DNA from: Typha latifolia
Lineage: Eukaryota; Streptophyta; Magnoliopsida; Poales; Typhaceae
Reading direction: 5' to 3'
NCBI GenBank assembly: GCA_019914945.1
Contig: CM034103.1
Location: 15,528,785-15,592,784 of the forward strand
Length of the DNA stretch: 64,000 nt
Positions 14,641 to 29,381 of the stretch are shown here, in pieces. Each line of letters begins with the position of its first letter. The first letter of the stretch is position 1. The translations under genes and the position numbers were made by a program. The notes below the pieces were generated by a model, which saw nothing but the letters and a program-made list of their open reading frames with translations, made no database searches and was not told the origin of the DNA.

Positions 14641-15580
14641 TGATACCAAGTAGCTTGAGCTTTGCTTCAATTGCGCAGCTTAGGTAAAAACTGTCATTAC
14701 TGTTTGTTTTCCCAAATGATAGAAGCATACCTTTTTTTTGGGGATGCCAGTAGTCTCCACACTGATTTATGGGCTTCTAGCATTCACCAATATTCTTTTG
14801 GACCGGGATGGATTTTGAGGAATATGTTAATTGAATTAGCATGTCAATATATGGGCATCTGATGACTGATTATGAGCCACACCTAGCTGAGCTCGAGCCA
14901 GCGAAGTATTAGAGCGAGTTGTGCTTCGAGTTGCTTGTCCTAGGTTATTCCTGTGAAATTTATTTGTGAGCATTCCCCAATCTCTCACACTCAAAACCAT
15001 GGATTTAATCATATTGAAGCGCATACACTACGATACAATACCTTTTGTTTGATCTCTCCATTGTAAGCTAGCAGCTAGATTAAAGAAGAGGTGCCACAAT
15101 AAGCTACGTAATCCATTTTTTGTGGGTTGATAAGTTCAACATATCCATTAACGACATCCTCTGAAGCTGCTGAAGTTGTAGATTAGCTCTAAGTGTAAAG
15201 TTAGTTTGTGATGAACAATCTTGACTACATCAATGGGACTTTATATTCCTACTAGTCTAGTTTTCTTTTGGGATCATGTCAGGAACTTGAGCAGACAATA
15301 TATGGTGATTTCCTAGTTGTTTTGTTAGGTATTGTTGAATTTTTGTTGTTTCCTAGTTCCTTTCGTTACAACATGTTTAGTTCCTGCTTTCAAAAGCTTG
15401 CTACTTTTACTTTTATCTCCCCATTCATTTTATGCGGAACTCTGTGTTTCAAATATGACAGTGCCTACACATCAGTCTAGCAGAACGCTCAAAGTTCTCT
15501 GAAGGAGAAGTTCAAACTTTTATGTCTGTTGATGCAGATCGGACTATAAACTTGTGTAACAGCCTTCATGATGTGTGGAG

Positions 15581-17705
15581 GTACGAGGATTTCTTTTACC
15601 TCTGCATATCTAATCAGATACTATACAAACTTTTGAATGAGATTTTATCCTTTTAAGATAACTTAGTAGGTTTCAACTTCAGATTAATATCTTTACTTGT
15701 ATGTAGATATTGAAGGTTGAACCCTTATCTAAACATGCAGGAAAATTTAAGATATATAAATATTATATCATTTGTGTTTCTCAGAAATACTGTTGTCAGA
15801 CATACCATTTTCTGATAAACTAGCAACCAGGCAGCCAGTTTAGTCTAACCAAGATAATTTACTGCTTACACAGTTGAAGGCCTTTTACATTATTTTCTCT
15901 GACATTAAATTACTGAGGCAGTTCCAAAGTATTTCATTTGGCAAAAAGTTGGAGGTTTCAAATTTCGAGGAGTTCTATTCTTAAGAAGATTTTGCCTTGT
16001 TCTTACTCTTAACCATGGGATTTTGCAACTTGTTTCTACTTCTATGGATATAAGACTCCGCGTATGGCTCTGCTTGCTTTCTTAAGTGTGCAGCACAGTT
16101 TCAAAGTAACTCCGGATGCTTAAATAGAGAACCTTTCCAGAAGACCTAACAATCATTCTTGACTAGTCAATCTTCATATTTCTTCTGCATCATGAATCAT
16201 AAGACCCACTCCCCAAATGTATTAAAGCATGTCTATAAGACAACAAGGGATTTCGTTAATCATCAAATACACTTCCTAGATTGAGTTTATGCCCTATATT
16301 ATGACATATAAGAAGCAACATAGCCATTTTTTTTTTTTTACTTTCTATAAAATATGTGCAATCCTACCTTTCAATGTGATGCCTATAAGAAAATAGCAGA
16401 GTTTGACCTTTCAGTTATTACTAGTTCCATAATACTAATTGGAAAGTGCATGTCTTTTAACTACGGAATTAGTTTAAATGGGATGAGCCCAGTTATGTTT
16501 TATTATGAGAAGGAAGGGGTTACTAGATTACGAGGGAAAAATAAGAGGAAAAAAGTGTGAAAGGCATAGATGTGGAAGAAGGGAAGTGGAACTGCCACTT
16601 GTTCTAGATCTGTAAGAATGAGATTTGTTTGTGCAATGCTTTGCAATGGCAAACTCATGGGCACAAAACACTAGTAATTAGTGATTATGCTGTACAATTT
16701 TGTGTTTTATGTATGATCTAAGTTTCCACTATTTATGGAAGAATTGTACATGCGAAGAAATAAAAGATGAACACCAAAAGAGCAAAACTCAAAAATACTG
16801 TAGAATTGATTTGAAACCAATCCTAGCCGATTCGGACTTTGGCATAGTTTTGATGATAGATCATATAAGGAATATAAATTAGGTGTGTACCGAGCCCAAA
16901 TTAGTTCGAATCAATCACAGAACTTATCAGGCTTGGTTTTTACTTTTAGAATTCTTTTAGCCCGAATTGTAAATGTTCCTCCATACTTATTCAAGGGATC
17001 CAGAGGTTAGCCAAAAAGATGCATCTCATCCAATAATCCTCCCATAAAAGAGGTTTTACTTTCTACCATTGTGTGAGAAAATATATTTTTCCGAGTTCTT
17101 GTCAATTATTAATTATGTCTTGAAGCCATTAGATGAGTTAAGCCAGAGGCTTAGAGACTCCACCATCCAAAGACAACTCAAGGAGCTTCAAATTCATCAT
17201 CTATGAGTTCTTAGTTCTCGTACGAAACATACTTTACATTGTGTTTGGAGAGCCACTTTTATATGTTTAAGTGTTGAATCTACATCACTGATTGATCATC
17301 AAGAGTATCAGAGGAACTAAACTGAATCGTTGACATCAACACCTACATCCGTAACTCAGTTGCAAACCAGAGGCAATCTAGTTTCATGTTGTAATTAATT
17401 GAGAAGGAGTTCGACAAAGAGAAAACTTTAATCAATGGTAATTGATAGTGTGGTAGGAGCAATTATAAGTAAATCTTATTTCTATGATTTGAGTGATATA
17501 GATGGATTTGGTTTAAGTTGGTCCGTGGCTTTTTCCTCTCTTTGGTGATAGAGGTTTTCCACATTAAAAAATTGTGTCATAATTTTTGTTTATTTTACTT
17601 TTCCTACTCTCATAGGCTTTCTTGCTTTTGATTTCCAAAGTATAATTCTTATTTGATTTATTTAGACCTAGTAGGATTCGATTTTCCCAAAGCTAATTGA
17701 ATTTC
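15581..17705. other. Intergenic or former intron DNA, no gene seen
   Basis: Downstream of the last ABCC13 exon. I looked for the next conserved ABCC blocks (membrane domain, Walker motifs, LSGGQ) and found none. Short frames lack codon bias and family resemblance. Confidence 0.5.
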
Positions 17706-17855
17706 ATTGACTTTCGAGTTTTACTTAGTCTCTATATTGACTTTCGAGTTTTACTTAGTCTCTATATTGATTTTCGAGTTTTACTTAGTCACTATATTGA
17801 CTTTCGTGTTTTACTTAGTCTCTATATTGATTTTCGAGTTTTACTAAGTCTCTAT
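17706..17855. repeat. 30-bp minisatellite, five units
   Basis: Five head-to-tail units of ATTGACTTTCGAGTTTTACT plus TAGTCTCTAT, with one or two substitutions per unit, followed by a broken sixth copy. Because 30 is a multiple of three, it gives an apparent ten-residue protein repeat (IDFRVLLSLY), but nothing else supports coding. Confidence 0.92.
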
Positions 17856-18800
17856 ATTGACTTTGACTTTGATTTTCCATATATTTTTTTGATCCATTTA
17901 GACTAGGATTTCTATCTTCCCCGAAATTTCAAGATTCAAAAGCCAAAGGCTATCTGAGCTCTATGCTTGAAGGTCTTATTGTTTCTCTCCTTCCAAATGC
18001 ACCACTAGAAAAGGCTAAGCATGAAGTCAATGCCTCTTCAAAGATCGTGGTCGATATGAGTGAACCTCCAGGTCGACCAATAGTCTTGCATAGAGGAGTG
18101 GGGATCCTTCAAATGTCGAAGAGATGAGAGTTGATCCTAAAAGCTTTTAGCAATGAAGCACTTAAATAAGAGGTGAGTAGCTGACTACGGGTTCGCAAAT
18201 GCAAAGGGGACAAACTGTGGGATCTGCAAGTCTTTGATGGCCAGATTGTTCTAGTGTGAATTCTCTTTAGAATGGGAGTCAGAGGATGGCCTTAACCTTG
18301 GAAGGAAGAGGGGCTTTCCAAAGATAGTTGACTCTAGTTAGACCTAATTGATGCCAAATGAAGAAAATGGTGAAGAGACCTTGAAGCATAGGCTTAGGAG
18401 GAGAATCTCTAGGAGAGAAGGGCAAATTGTTTGAGCGAGAGGGAGACTGGATTAAAAGGAGACCAACATCTTGAGGGAAGCCTTTGTTCTACAAATTCAC
18501 TAGCACGAAATCTATGGAGCTATGCCTACGGATATGGCAATTTATGTACTTTTGTAATTTTCTAAATTACACTATTTCTAGTCTACTTGTCAAAGTATAG
18601 ATTTAGATATCATTCATCTTGGAGGAGAGTAGGAATAATGAAATTGTTTGTTTCACGAGTTATGCACTAACAAACAGCCTTTGTATCACATGCATGCTGT
18701 GTTAGTTTGACCACTAGGAAGGACGAAGCGATTAACTGCAATGTAAAGCAAAAGGAACTTGCACATATGTATGATGCAGATCGGCCTAGGTGGTACTCGA
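17856..18800. other. Degraded retroelement-like DNA
   Basis: Lies on the internal side of the primer-binding-like site at 18801-18812. It should hold the gag region of a minus-oriented element, but no conserved zinc knuckle or capsid motif can be read through the stops. Confidence 0.35.
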
Positions 18801-20040
18801 GCTTTGACACCAATTGATGTAAACCGATTGATTCAATCCGCAATGGTCTATGGACAGGATCTAGTACGGAGCTTGTGATGGCATTTCTAGGAGATCTACT
18901 CTTTGGATCCTTTTGAAATTTGGATATGGATATGTTGTTCTGAAAGTGAGATTCCTAACGAATCCAAAAACATAAGATTTGGATGATTAGGTCTTGAGAT
19001 ATAAACCAAACCGTGGCGAAAGGACGAAGAAAGACTGTCTTATGAGATGGAGGTTTAGCTATTGATACAGACTAAATTTTGGTGGATAGTAAAAATGAAG
19101 TTAGTGATCAAGAAATAGAGGAAGAGGGAGAGGGAGAGGAGGCTGGCCCTTGGGGACAAGGGTGGCGCGGCCAGACGAAGAAGGGGGTTCAGCGTCTAAG
19201 ATAGAAGGCCCAAGTGGGACGAGTCTAGTGAGAGAGGGGATAGATTGGAGATTAAGAAGCTTAAGCTCAATATTCTGTTTTTGATAGTAAAAATGAAGTT
19301 AGTGACCAAGAAATAGAGGAAAAGGGAGAGGATACTGGCCCTTGGGGACAAGGGTGGTGCAGCCAGACGAAGAATGGGGTTCAGTGTCCGAGATAGGATG
19401 CCCAAGTGGGAGAAGTCAAGTGAGAGAGGAGATAGGATTGGAGATCAAGAAGCTTGAGGTCAATATTTTATTTTCTTTGCTCCTCAAATGGGTGCTCACC
19501 ACATATATATAGGTGGCTACCCAAACTCTCTTGACTCTTTGGCTATTCTATAGGTGGAATACAAAGCAACAAATAAAGAGAAGACTTTGACTAACCCAAG
19601 GAGAGTCTCTTGGCTATCCTAAAAAGAGACTCTTGGCTACCCTAAAGCAACCAGAATTTAAAGACTAAAGATCAATGATTAAAGTGCAAAGTGGGTCGAT
19701 CAAGATACAAGTTACTATGGCAGGGAAAGATGATGAAACTAGTTAAAGTAAGTCATAGGTGTTATGACTCGAAATTGGTATCATGGCTAATTATGTATCC
19801 CAATATACTTAAGATACATGAAGCCTTAATATTAACTTTTCAAAATTCACAATATAAAAGAACTCAATATAAATTAATAGAACAAGAGATCAAGTTGGTT
19901 AAAGTAAGTCATAGGTGTCATGACTTGAAATAGGTATCACGACTAACCATGTATCCCGCTATACTTAAGATACATGAAGCCTTAATATTAACTTTTCAAA
20001 ATCCATAATATAAGAGAACTCAATATTAATTAATAACTCC
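18801..20040 (-). mobile_element. LTR-retrotransposon debris: primer-binding-like site plus LTR with internal duplications
   Basis: GCTTTGACACCA at 18801-18812 resembles the reverse complement of the methionine-initiator primer-binding site, and an LTR-like TGATGTAAACC starts at 18815. Reading on the minus strand, a TATA box (CTATATATAT near 19503-19512) lies where an LTR promoter would. Two tandem duplications are nested inside: about 195 bp (19085-19282 and 19283-19475) and about 156 bp (19742-19897 and 19898-20040). No second LTR, integrase or RT was found. The right end is uncertain. Confidence 0.5.
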
Positions 20041-20782
20041 AACTTAATCAAATAAAAACTCTCGAGGTAATGAAGAGGTTCATATTAGACGATCAATGTC
20101 TTTTGAAATAATACTAAAAACAACTAATGTAACAAAAGGGAAAACCAAATCGTAAGTAGAGGTAAAATATGTCCTGGTTCACCATGTTCATTCGCCATGC
20201 CATTCAACTTCTAAGATTTGTTAAAAGGGTTCTATGAGTTAATTAGTAGATGAATCCACCCAAAAGCCAGTAGAAACCTTAAGCTGTAAAGTGTGATTTT
20301 AAATTCCAGAGCTCAACAATTTGCAATACACTAATAATACAAAGCATGCTCATAACAAGAATAACATGGCACAAATATACTAATGTGAATGATAAATTGA
20401 TAACATGCTCACGCAAAACTTCTCAATCTCTAACAAATGTCATATTTCTCATTTTAGGGTTGTGCCTGTGGATCCATATCCTTAGTTTGAAGTTTCTCTT
20501 GAGACGGAATAGTAACGACGAAGCGTAATGAAAACTAATGCTAATACTCATTGGTTAAGGCGGAAACTATTAAGATTTCTAGTTTTGACATCTATTTTGG
20601 ACCATAATAGTCCAATATTATTAAAAATTGGCCAAGGTTTGAAAAATCAGGATCAGGACCGGGATTGGCCTTTAATGATACAAAAAATTTAAATATTATT
20701 TTAAAAAACATGACAAGAATATAATAATTATTCATATATGAGCCTTAACAATTAAACTAAAGTACTTACTCAAAAGTTAAAA
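20041..20782. other. AT-rich spacer, nothing recognised
   Basis: It may include the rest of the U3 part of the neighbouring LTR fragment. No coding or RNA feature is supported. Confidence 0.4.
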
Positions 20783-21097
20783 CTTCGATGAATACCGAGT
20801 TGGCTCTCTTAAATCCTTGTGGTCGCCTTTATCATATTCACCATAAGTTTGTAAATAATGATGTCTAGGCTCTGGTGCTCCAAAGTGTGATTACATCATA
20901 TCATTCATATTAAATAGATCTTGTTATCTCTGAGGAGGATAATAATTAATATGTGAATCTTATGTTTAAGGATACTGAGGAGGATACTAAGGACACTGAG
21001 GAGGATGATAACTGGCATATGGATCATGTGATTGTTTCAAACAACGAATACTTGATGAACTATAGTCATTAGAAGTAACATCTTGATAATGATGTCG

Positions 21098-21137
<40 letters not shown>

Positions 21138-21295
21138 CTTAGTTTCTCTATCTTCAATCCGTATACTTTCTTGACTTTCCTCAGTAAATGTGGAAAGGAC
21201 AATCTCATCACCAAGTGTATTATCAGGATCATTAGGATTATCGCTGGCATTAGTAGCTATATTATCTCTCGCTATCGAACTTGTTTCAACCTCTA
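20783..21295 (-). pseudogene. Unidentified coding-like fragment (possibly transposase tail), broken
   Basis: On the minus strand, frames interrupted by stops encode an acidic stretch (NPNDPDNTLGDEIVLSTF near 21180-21235), a proline/tyrosine-rich stretch (YASYHPPQCP near 21000) and a tail RHHYLQTYGEYDKGDHKDL. An AT tract (21100-21133) interrupts it. The composition resembles the hydrophilic C-terminal tail of plant hAT-type transposase proteins, but I do not see the dimerisation domain, so the identity is open. It ends abruptly where the duplicated dirigent flank begins. Confidence 0.3.
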
Positions 21296-21298
21296 CTC

Positions 21299-21625
21299 AC
21301 GTAATTACGTGCTCGGCTTCATGCCTTCATTTGGAAGGCATCTTTAATTGCAGTGATCACTCGAAGAAAGCAGCATGCGATCTAACCTCCCAAATCTAAT
21401 ATTTTAAAACTAACAATTTATTGAGTAACATATCGACTAACAGTTTAGCACCCATATGAAAATTAAGGTATGGAAGAAAAGATCTATATATTTTACTAGT
21501 AATATTGTCAATTTAAGGCAAAGGTTATGAGTCCGTATCCACGTGGGCTTTTGGGTTAAGTAATAGGGAAATTATTTAATAATTTTTTTTAATTTCTCTT
21601 TTCTAATTGAGCGATTGAGATTAAA
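21299..21625. repeat. Orphan copy of the dirigent upstream flank
   Basis: Near-identical to 3231-3558: about seven differences in 327 bp. The match starts at CACGTAATTACG and stops at GAGATTAAAT, just where the second 24-bp repeat begins in copy 1. No dirigent gene is attached to it. It is much closer to copy 1 than to the flank of the pseudogene (about 23960-24390). Confidence 0.9.
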
Positions 21626-22141
21626 TGATACTAAATAAAATTAATCGGAAGTACTGATCATATGAATCGGAAGTAGAGATCACTTTTCTAAATTATAACG
21701 ATTAATTAGTCATATTTTATTTATCTCTTTTAGCTATCTATTTTTTTTATAAAATATAAAAATAATAATAAATTGGTAGAAGTTTATACCCCTATTATTA
21801 AGGAAACAATTACAAGGATAAGCAATAAAAAAAATACTTAGATTCTAAATTTGTATCTATTAATCTAGTCACATATGTAAAATATCTTATATACCTTTTA
21901 ATTTACTAACAGATAAAAATTATTTTTAATAACTAATTGGCTAGTATTGAATCATCATGGGTCCTTGAACTTGATCGGTTAATTAAACATATTTTTTTTA
22001 AAAAAATTCTATCCAAATTTAATCACTAATAATATAAATTTAGATTAATTTTAATTTTATCCTTAATATATACTTTAAATATATCAATTTTGTATCTTGT
22101 CAATATTATCTTTCCTTTCTCTTCTCCTCTCTCTTCAAAAG
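21626..22141. other. AT-rich junction DNA between duplicated blocks
   Basis: Poly-A/T-rich sequence with no gene. It may preserve the ancestral continuation of the dirigent upstream region that is missing at copy 1. Confidence 0.4.
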
Positions 22142-24390
<2,249 letters not shown>

Positions 24391-27300
24391 AATAATCATT
24401 ACATTTCAATGAAATGCAATTTAATTATTTCCATAATTGCAAGGTAATCAAATATATGAATAAAATCCAAACTAGTTTGGGTTTTAAAACTAAGTAAACG
24501 ACTGGGCCCAAAGGCCCATAATAATGGACCAAGATTCGAGTGCTATGGCCAGCCCAAAGGCCCATAGATGCAAGAAAACTTTGTAAGCCCGGTTATAGGC
24601 TTACATGCAGGTCTGTAAGGTTATAAGCCAGCAAACCATTAATATTAAAACTTTTTATTAATTATAAATAATATATTTAAATTTGATCATCAAAGTGAAA
24701 TTGTATTTTAGTCCATTATTTTTAAATATCATCTATTTCCCTTTAGAATCAACATATTTTTCACTTTTTAAAAAATTAGGATACTTAAAATAAGAATAAT
24801 TTTATAATGGTGGGTAATAAATTAGGGACTTTAATTTAAATATTCCATAATGTAAACATAGAAGGTGGGTTGAGCTTTTAGGCCAATGATAGCAGTTATA
24901 TAACTTTAAATTATTTATCCAAATAAAACCCTGCCCAATTATCTAATCTAGTAAGTATGCAAGGACCTAGTCATTTCTAACTAGGTTTTCTTATGTAAGC
25001 CTACATTGACTAATAAAAAGAAATACATACATGCATCTAATCAAATTTAAAATGATAAAAGTGGCATAAGGATCAACATACTTCTAATCTCTCTGTTGGA
25101 TAGATCTTTATCTTTAAGATAATAGATTTTGAGTCCTAAGGAATTAGATACCATGGAAGAACCTTTTGGACAACTCCAATGGCCAGAATTGTTTAGAATC
25201 CTTGGACCAACCATTCCCAAATTGACCGCATAAAATTCCACTCACCTCCTTCTCCTTTTTTTTTTTTTTCTTCTTCCTTTCTTTTTTTTTCTCCGCGGTC
25301 CATTTAAAAAAAAGAAGAAAAGAAAAGATAAGGCGGAGGAGAAGGAGGAGGATCCAATACCGAATCGGATACACCATAACCTAATGTCCGGATCCCCTAC
25401 GATACTTGTCGAACGTTTTTCCTCCTCCCAAATTACAAAGCTTTTAGAATGATCGTATATTGTAATTAATTGAGGGAAAATAAAATTACAATTTGGGCAA
25501 ATATATAGATTTATGAATTTTGGCTTCCACAAAACTTTTACTTATACACAAGCCAAGCCATTTAGAGAAAGACAATGGGACTAAGAAATGTGCAAGTCTC
25601 GTTTCCACTATCCAAATTTTAATATCTTTAGTTGTATATCAATGGCTATGGACTATGGCTTTGAGAGAGCATATGCCATGCATTTGTCTTTTAGGCATAA
25701 AGGGCACAAAGGCATTGAGAAATATTCGTTTTGTTACACTTATATGGAGGGCAAGAAACGTGTAACCTTTGCTCACCTCCAAGAGTTCGATGACTTGGTA
25801 TTTTTTTTATATATTAATGAGCACTTTGGCCAACTTGGAATTTGGAAAGGGACTAATGGTGATGTGTAAACTTCTATATAATCACCTATATATATATATA
25901 TATATATATATAGTTGGTGGTGAGAAGTAATATTAATTATAGTTTTTATTGAAGGAGTGTATGTAATAAATTACATTTTCCCTTTGATCAAATTCTATGT
26001 ATGGCCACGTAGTGCTGAGGTATGTTAAGCCAAATAATATTCGAGCAATTGACCGAGTATAGATTTTCCAAATCATACTATAATAATTAATTATTTAGAA
26101 TTAGGTCATTACTAATATAATTATTATAATTTTTTATAAAAACATAAGAGAGTCTATACCGGTATATATAAGTTATTATACTATTTAGTTGTATTATAGT
26201 AAAGTGCGTAATAATTATGTTTGGTATAATATAAAATTGAAACATAATTTAATAAATAATTAAAATACTATTTAGTAGTATAAACATAAGAAAAATGTTT
26301 ACTTATTATATTAGTATAAAACAAATCTATATTAAAATAAAATTATTTTTATTCTATAAGTGAAGGAGATTTTTTTTTCCCAAAGTTAGTTTAGCATTGC
26401 CACCTAGGAATGCACAAAGTTAAGGCTAATTTCTTGTTAGATTGATCTTTTATGGTGGATAGCCTACTCATCCTTACCTTCATAAAGTATGTGGGAGCCC
26501 ACACGTATAGAACTATTTTTTAACCCACATTGCTTCTTTTTTCTTTTTTTTTTAAAGAATAGATTAAATTACTTGACCGCCACCGTTAAAAAAGGAATAA
26601 AAAAATTGTACAAATGTAACGGGAAAGCTTCGCCCCATCTAAACTCAAAACTCATAATTCGAGCAGTATTTACAAGCCAATCAGTAGTTTTATTAGCCTC
26701 GCAATAAGTATGAAAGATTTAAAAGTATAGTATAGCTGCTATCACGAGCTAATAATCCTTCACCAAGGAGGCTAAGATCAGAACAGTTTGTGATTTGCCA
26801 CTAGACAAGGGTTTTATAGATATATTTTTTTATCATCAAAACACATTTTACTATAATTGAATGCATGAAATTTATATTTACATTGCACACTAATTTCTAT
26901 TATTAAAACTTAAATATAATTAAATTAAAAAAGCCCTACCTTTGAAATTGCTCTATTACTTTTCTATATGAGTTGATAGCTACAAATTTGTAAATAAGTC
27001 TCTGTCAAAGCAACCAATGATTAATTTAAAAACTCCCTATTCTCTAACCAGGTGACTCAAATATTTAAGTTGTTAAATTATATACTAATAGCATACATCG
27101 TATTTTGATACGATCCTCCTAGTTGTTAGTCATTTTCAGCTACTATTTAAAATCTCGGCTCTGATACTTGTATACAGAGTAGCCGATAACTAGTTGACTC
27201 AAAAATCTTAAGAGTGGTTAAATAACGTATCAATAATATACAATATATTTTGATACGATCTTTAAAAGAACATACTTTTTAATATGCGTATATAACAATT

Positions 27301-28992
27301 GATACTACAATTATGGCTAAGAGAAACAAATATAGGTTTGCAATGTGTTTATTAGCACTTTTTTCTTAAGCTAATTAGAAATGGGGTAGGTATTGTTTGA
27401 TATAAGAGGTGCAATGTCTCAATCAAAATATATCAATCCATTTTTTTTGGAGACAAACATCATCTAAATGACAATGATAGGGAATCAAAGTAGGAATAAG
27501 TATAACTCATCCCTATTCTCTAACCATTGCCCTCTAAATTTAAGGCACTTTTCCCTAATTAAAATATAAAGTCTAACCCCATCATTTAATTACAAGTTAA
27601 TGGTCGATTAAGACCTCTTGCCATCGGTTTCGAGGCGCCCATAGCTTATTTGTTCTTCCGGGTTTTCACATAATTGTCATTAGATTTTTTAAATATCATA
27701 AAATCTACTAAATCTTTTGTCTCTTTCATACTACTGTTATGGTTAGTTTTAATATAATATTACTAATAGATTATTACCAAATTTAATAGACATATTAAAA
27801 ATATTTGTCAACTATTTTTATCTTACGTAATAGAAGATTTTTTTTTCTTGTACTAGGTACACAATTTGATAGCTTTTGAATTATTTTAAATAATTTATAT
27901 AGAAGTAAAATTATTGATTAGTTAAATTTAACAATTCAGTTTATTATTTTAGAAATAATTTTTTTTTATTCCAGAATATAACTCCTAATTTGATAATAAT
28001 AGCGAAACACTATTTATTAAAATTACATTTTATACTGCACACATTAACTTAATAAATAATTTATATAAAAGAAGTAAAATATTTGATAGCTTTTCTACCA
28101 TTTTAAATAAACATAATTTTTTAGAAAGTATAAATTTTTTTTTTTTGAAATGATAATTACGATATTTTGAAGTTTTAAATGGAAATTATGGATAACAAAG
28201 ACATACTTGTTAAGAACCAATTAAGAGGATTGCTCTGTCACAGCCTCATCATCCTTCTTAAATCGTGATTATTTTATGAGTTGATTCCTCCTGCTTAAGC
28301 CTTTTTGATTAATTATACAAGTGTTAGTAATTAATTAAGTACAACCAGCTGTACCCTGTACTATATACTATGTATTTTCCATCGGACTACTTGCGGAAGT
28401 GGGTTCTCTGTTGTGCGCTGTAGGAATTCCTTGCATCCAGTCGTACGTGGCGGGCAGCGATAGGCCACAAAACCTATAGTCATACTTTAATTGCAGCACG
28501 CAGATTGACAGCCAATCCACCAAGACTCCAACGATTATATTTAATTTATGCAATTGGGTACTAAAAAGAAGGTGATTAACCAAAATCAACTCACTAATTT
28601 CTTTCGCTAATTGTGTCTCAGGCATTTGTGTTTCCTGATTTTATAAATGTAGATAATTCAAGGGCCTATCTGCAAAACTTCATGTTAATACAAAAGGACC
28701 ACCTGGATGTTTAGATGTTAATCACCCCCCCATGGTGATAGCATTTCGTCTGCAGCCTCGGCTATAGGATTTGCTACATAGGGTGCTTTGGCAGCTTCCT
28801 ATTGGTAGCCTGGGAATTGGAAATTGTTTTGGCCGTGTATGAAGGAAATATCTACATCCTGAAATGCGGACGATCTTGGGATGGGTTGTTGGTGTGGGGC
28901 CCTGGGGGGTATGCACCACGGAAGGTGGCGAGGTGCTGCTGACGTGGGATATGACGCCGGAGATGACTTGTCCTCGCAAATTGCCCAATCGA
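24391..28992. other. Long AT-rich intergenic region
   Basis: No gene is supported. Seen: telobox/site-II-like GGCCCA and TGGGCC clusters near 24505-24570, a purine/pyrimidine-rich patch at 25250-25350, a (TA)n tract at about 25887-25912, and two loosely matching blocks ending TTTTGATACGATC at about 27052-27117 and 27192-27261 around a GCTCTGATAC motif, probably a retroelement remnant. A 93-codon frame at 25588-25869 resembles nothing I know. Confidence 0.5.
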
Positions 28993-29050
28993 ATCGCCAC
29001 GGCCAGGCCCCGCCTGATCGCCACGGCCAGGCCCCGCCTGATCGCCACGT
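28993..29050. repeat. 24-bp GC-rich tandem repeat in the WRKY19-like promoter
   Basis: Two perfect units of ATCGCCACGGCCAGGCCCCG plus CCTG (28993-29016, 29017-29040) and the start of a third, which turns into ATCGCCACGTGGG with a G-box core (CACGTG). Confidence 0.85.
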
Positions 29051-29381
29051 GGGCTCGGTCCACAGCGTACACCGCCTTGACCTAACCTGCGCCACTCCTC
29101 CCCCTAACGTGCGCGGCATCCCTTCCTCGCCTCCCGTCCCTTTCACTTATGCTATTCTTACGCCCGCATCCACCCAACTTGCACCCCACCCCCCAAAAAC
29201 CTCTTTTTAATTCCCCGCATCGTTCTCGGCATTTTCCTCTCGTCGCGTTTGCCTCCAACCTTAATTCTCTCTCTCTCTCCCCCACACTTTACTCCTTAAA
29301 ACCCTAGCTCTCGTCTTCTTTAGTGGTTTCTGTATTGCTTCATCTCCTGTGCTCCTCCTTGTTCGGAGACGACGATCCAAG

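Larger units (their letters stand above)
9839..15580 (+). pseudogene. ABCC13: Decayed ABCC13-type ABC transporter (MRP subfamily), scattered exons
   Basis: Pieces in order: 9839-9868 (start MDFICSKNPT); 10022-about 10060 (VWDGKGFTPCFAD); 10197-10280 (VLGFGGNVVTVVAVLV); 11788-11944 (ends RCSQFVDW, then GTAAG); 12063-12194 (YEYWFDIFCNPLLCFWW and KPLLEIPHLQ); 15484-15580 (ERSKFSEGEVQTFMSVDADR, then NLCNSLHDVW). The first five fit the N-terminal membrane domain of plant ABCC13, and the last is a highly conserved part of the first ABC membrane domain. The 136 bp between pieces 2 and 3 cannot be removed as a GT-AG intron and contain stops. Hundreds of residues expected between 12194 and 15484, and everything after 15580 including both nucleotide-binding domains, are missing. 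Good splice sites on several pieces show it was once a real gene. Confidence 0.78.

Noticed and set aside
25588..25869. 93-aa frame with a fairly protein-like look
   Set aside because: No family recognised, no splice or promoter context, and AT-rich surroundings; could be chance. Kept only as a note in the intergenic entry.
27052..27261. Two similar 66-70 bp blocks around GCTCTGATAC, possibly a retroelement primer-binding site
   Set aside because: The match to each other is loose and no LTR ends can be set; too weak for a feature of its own.
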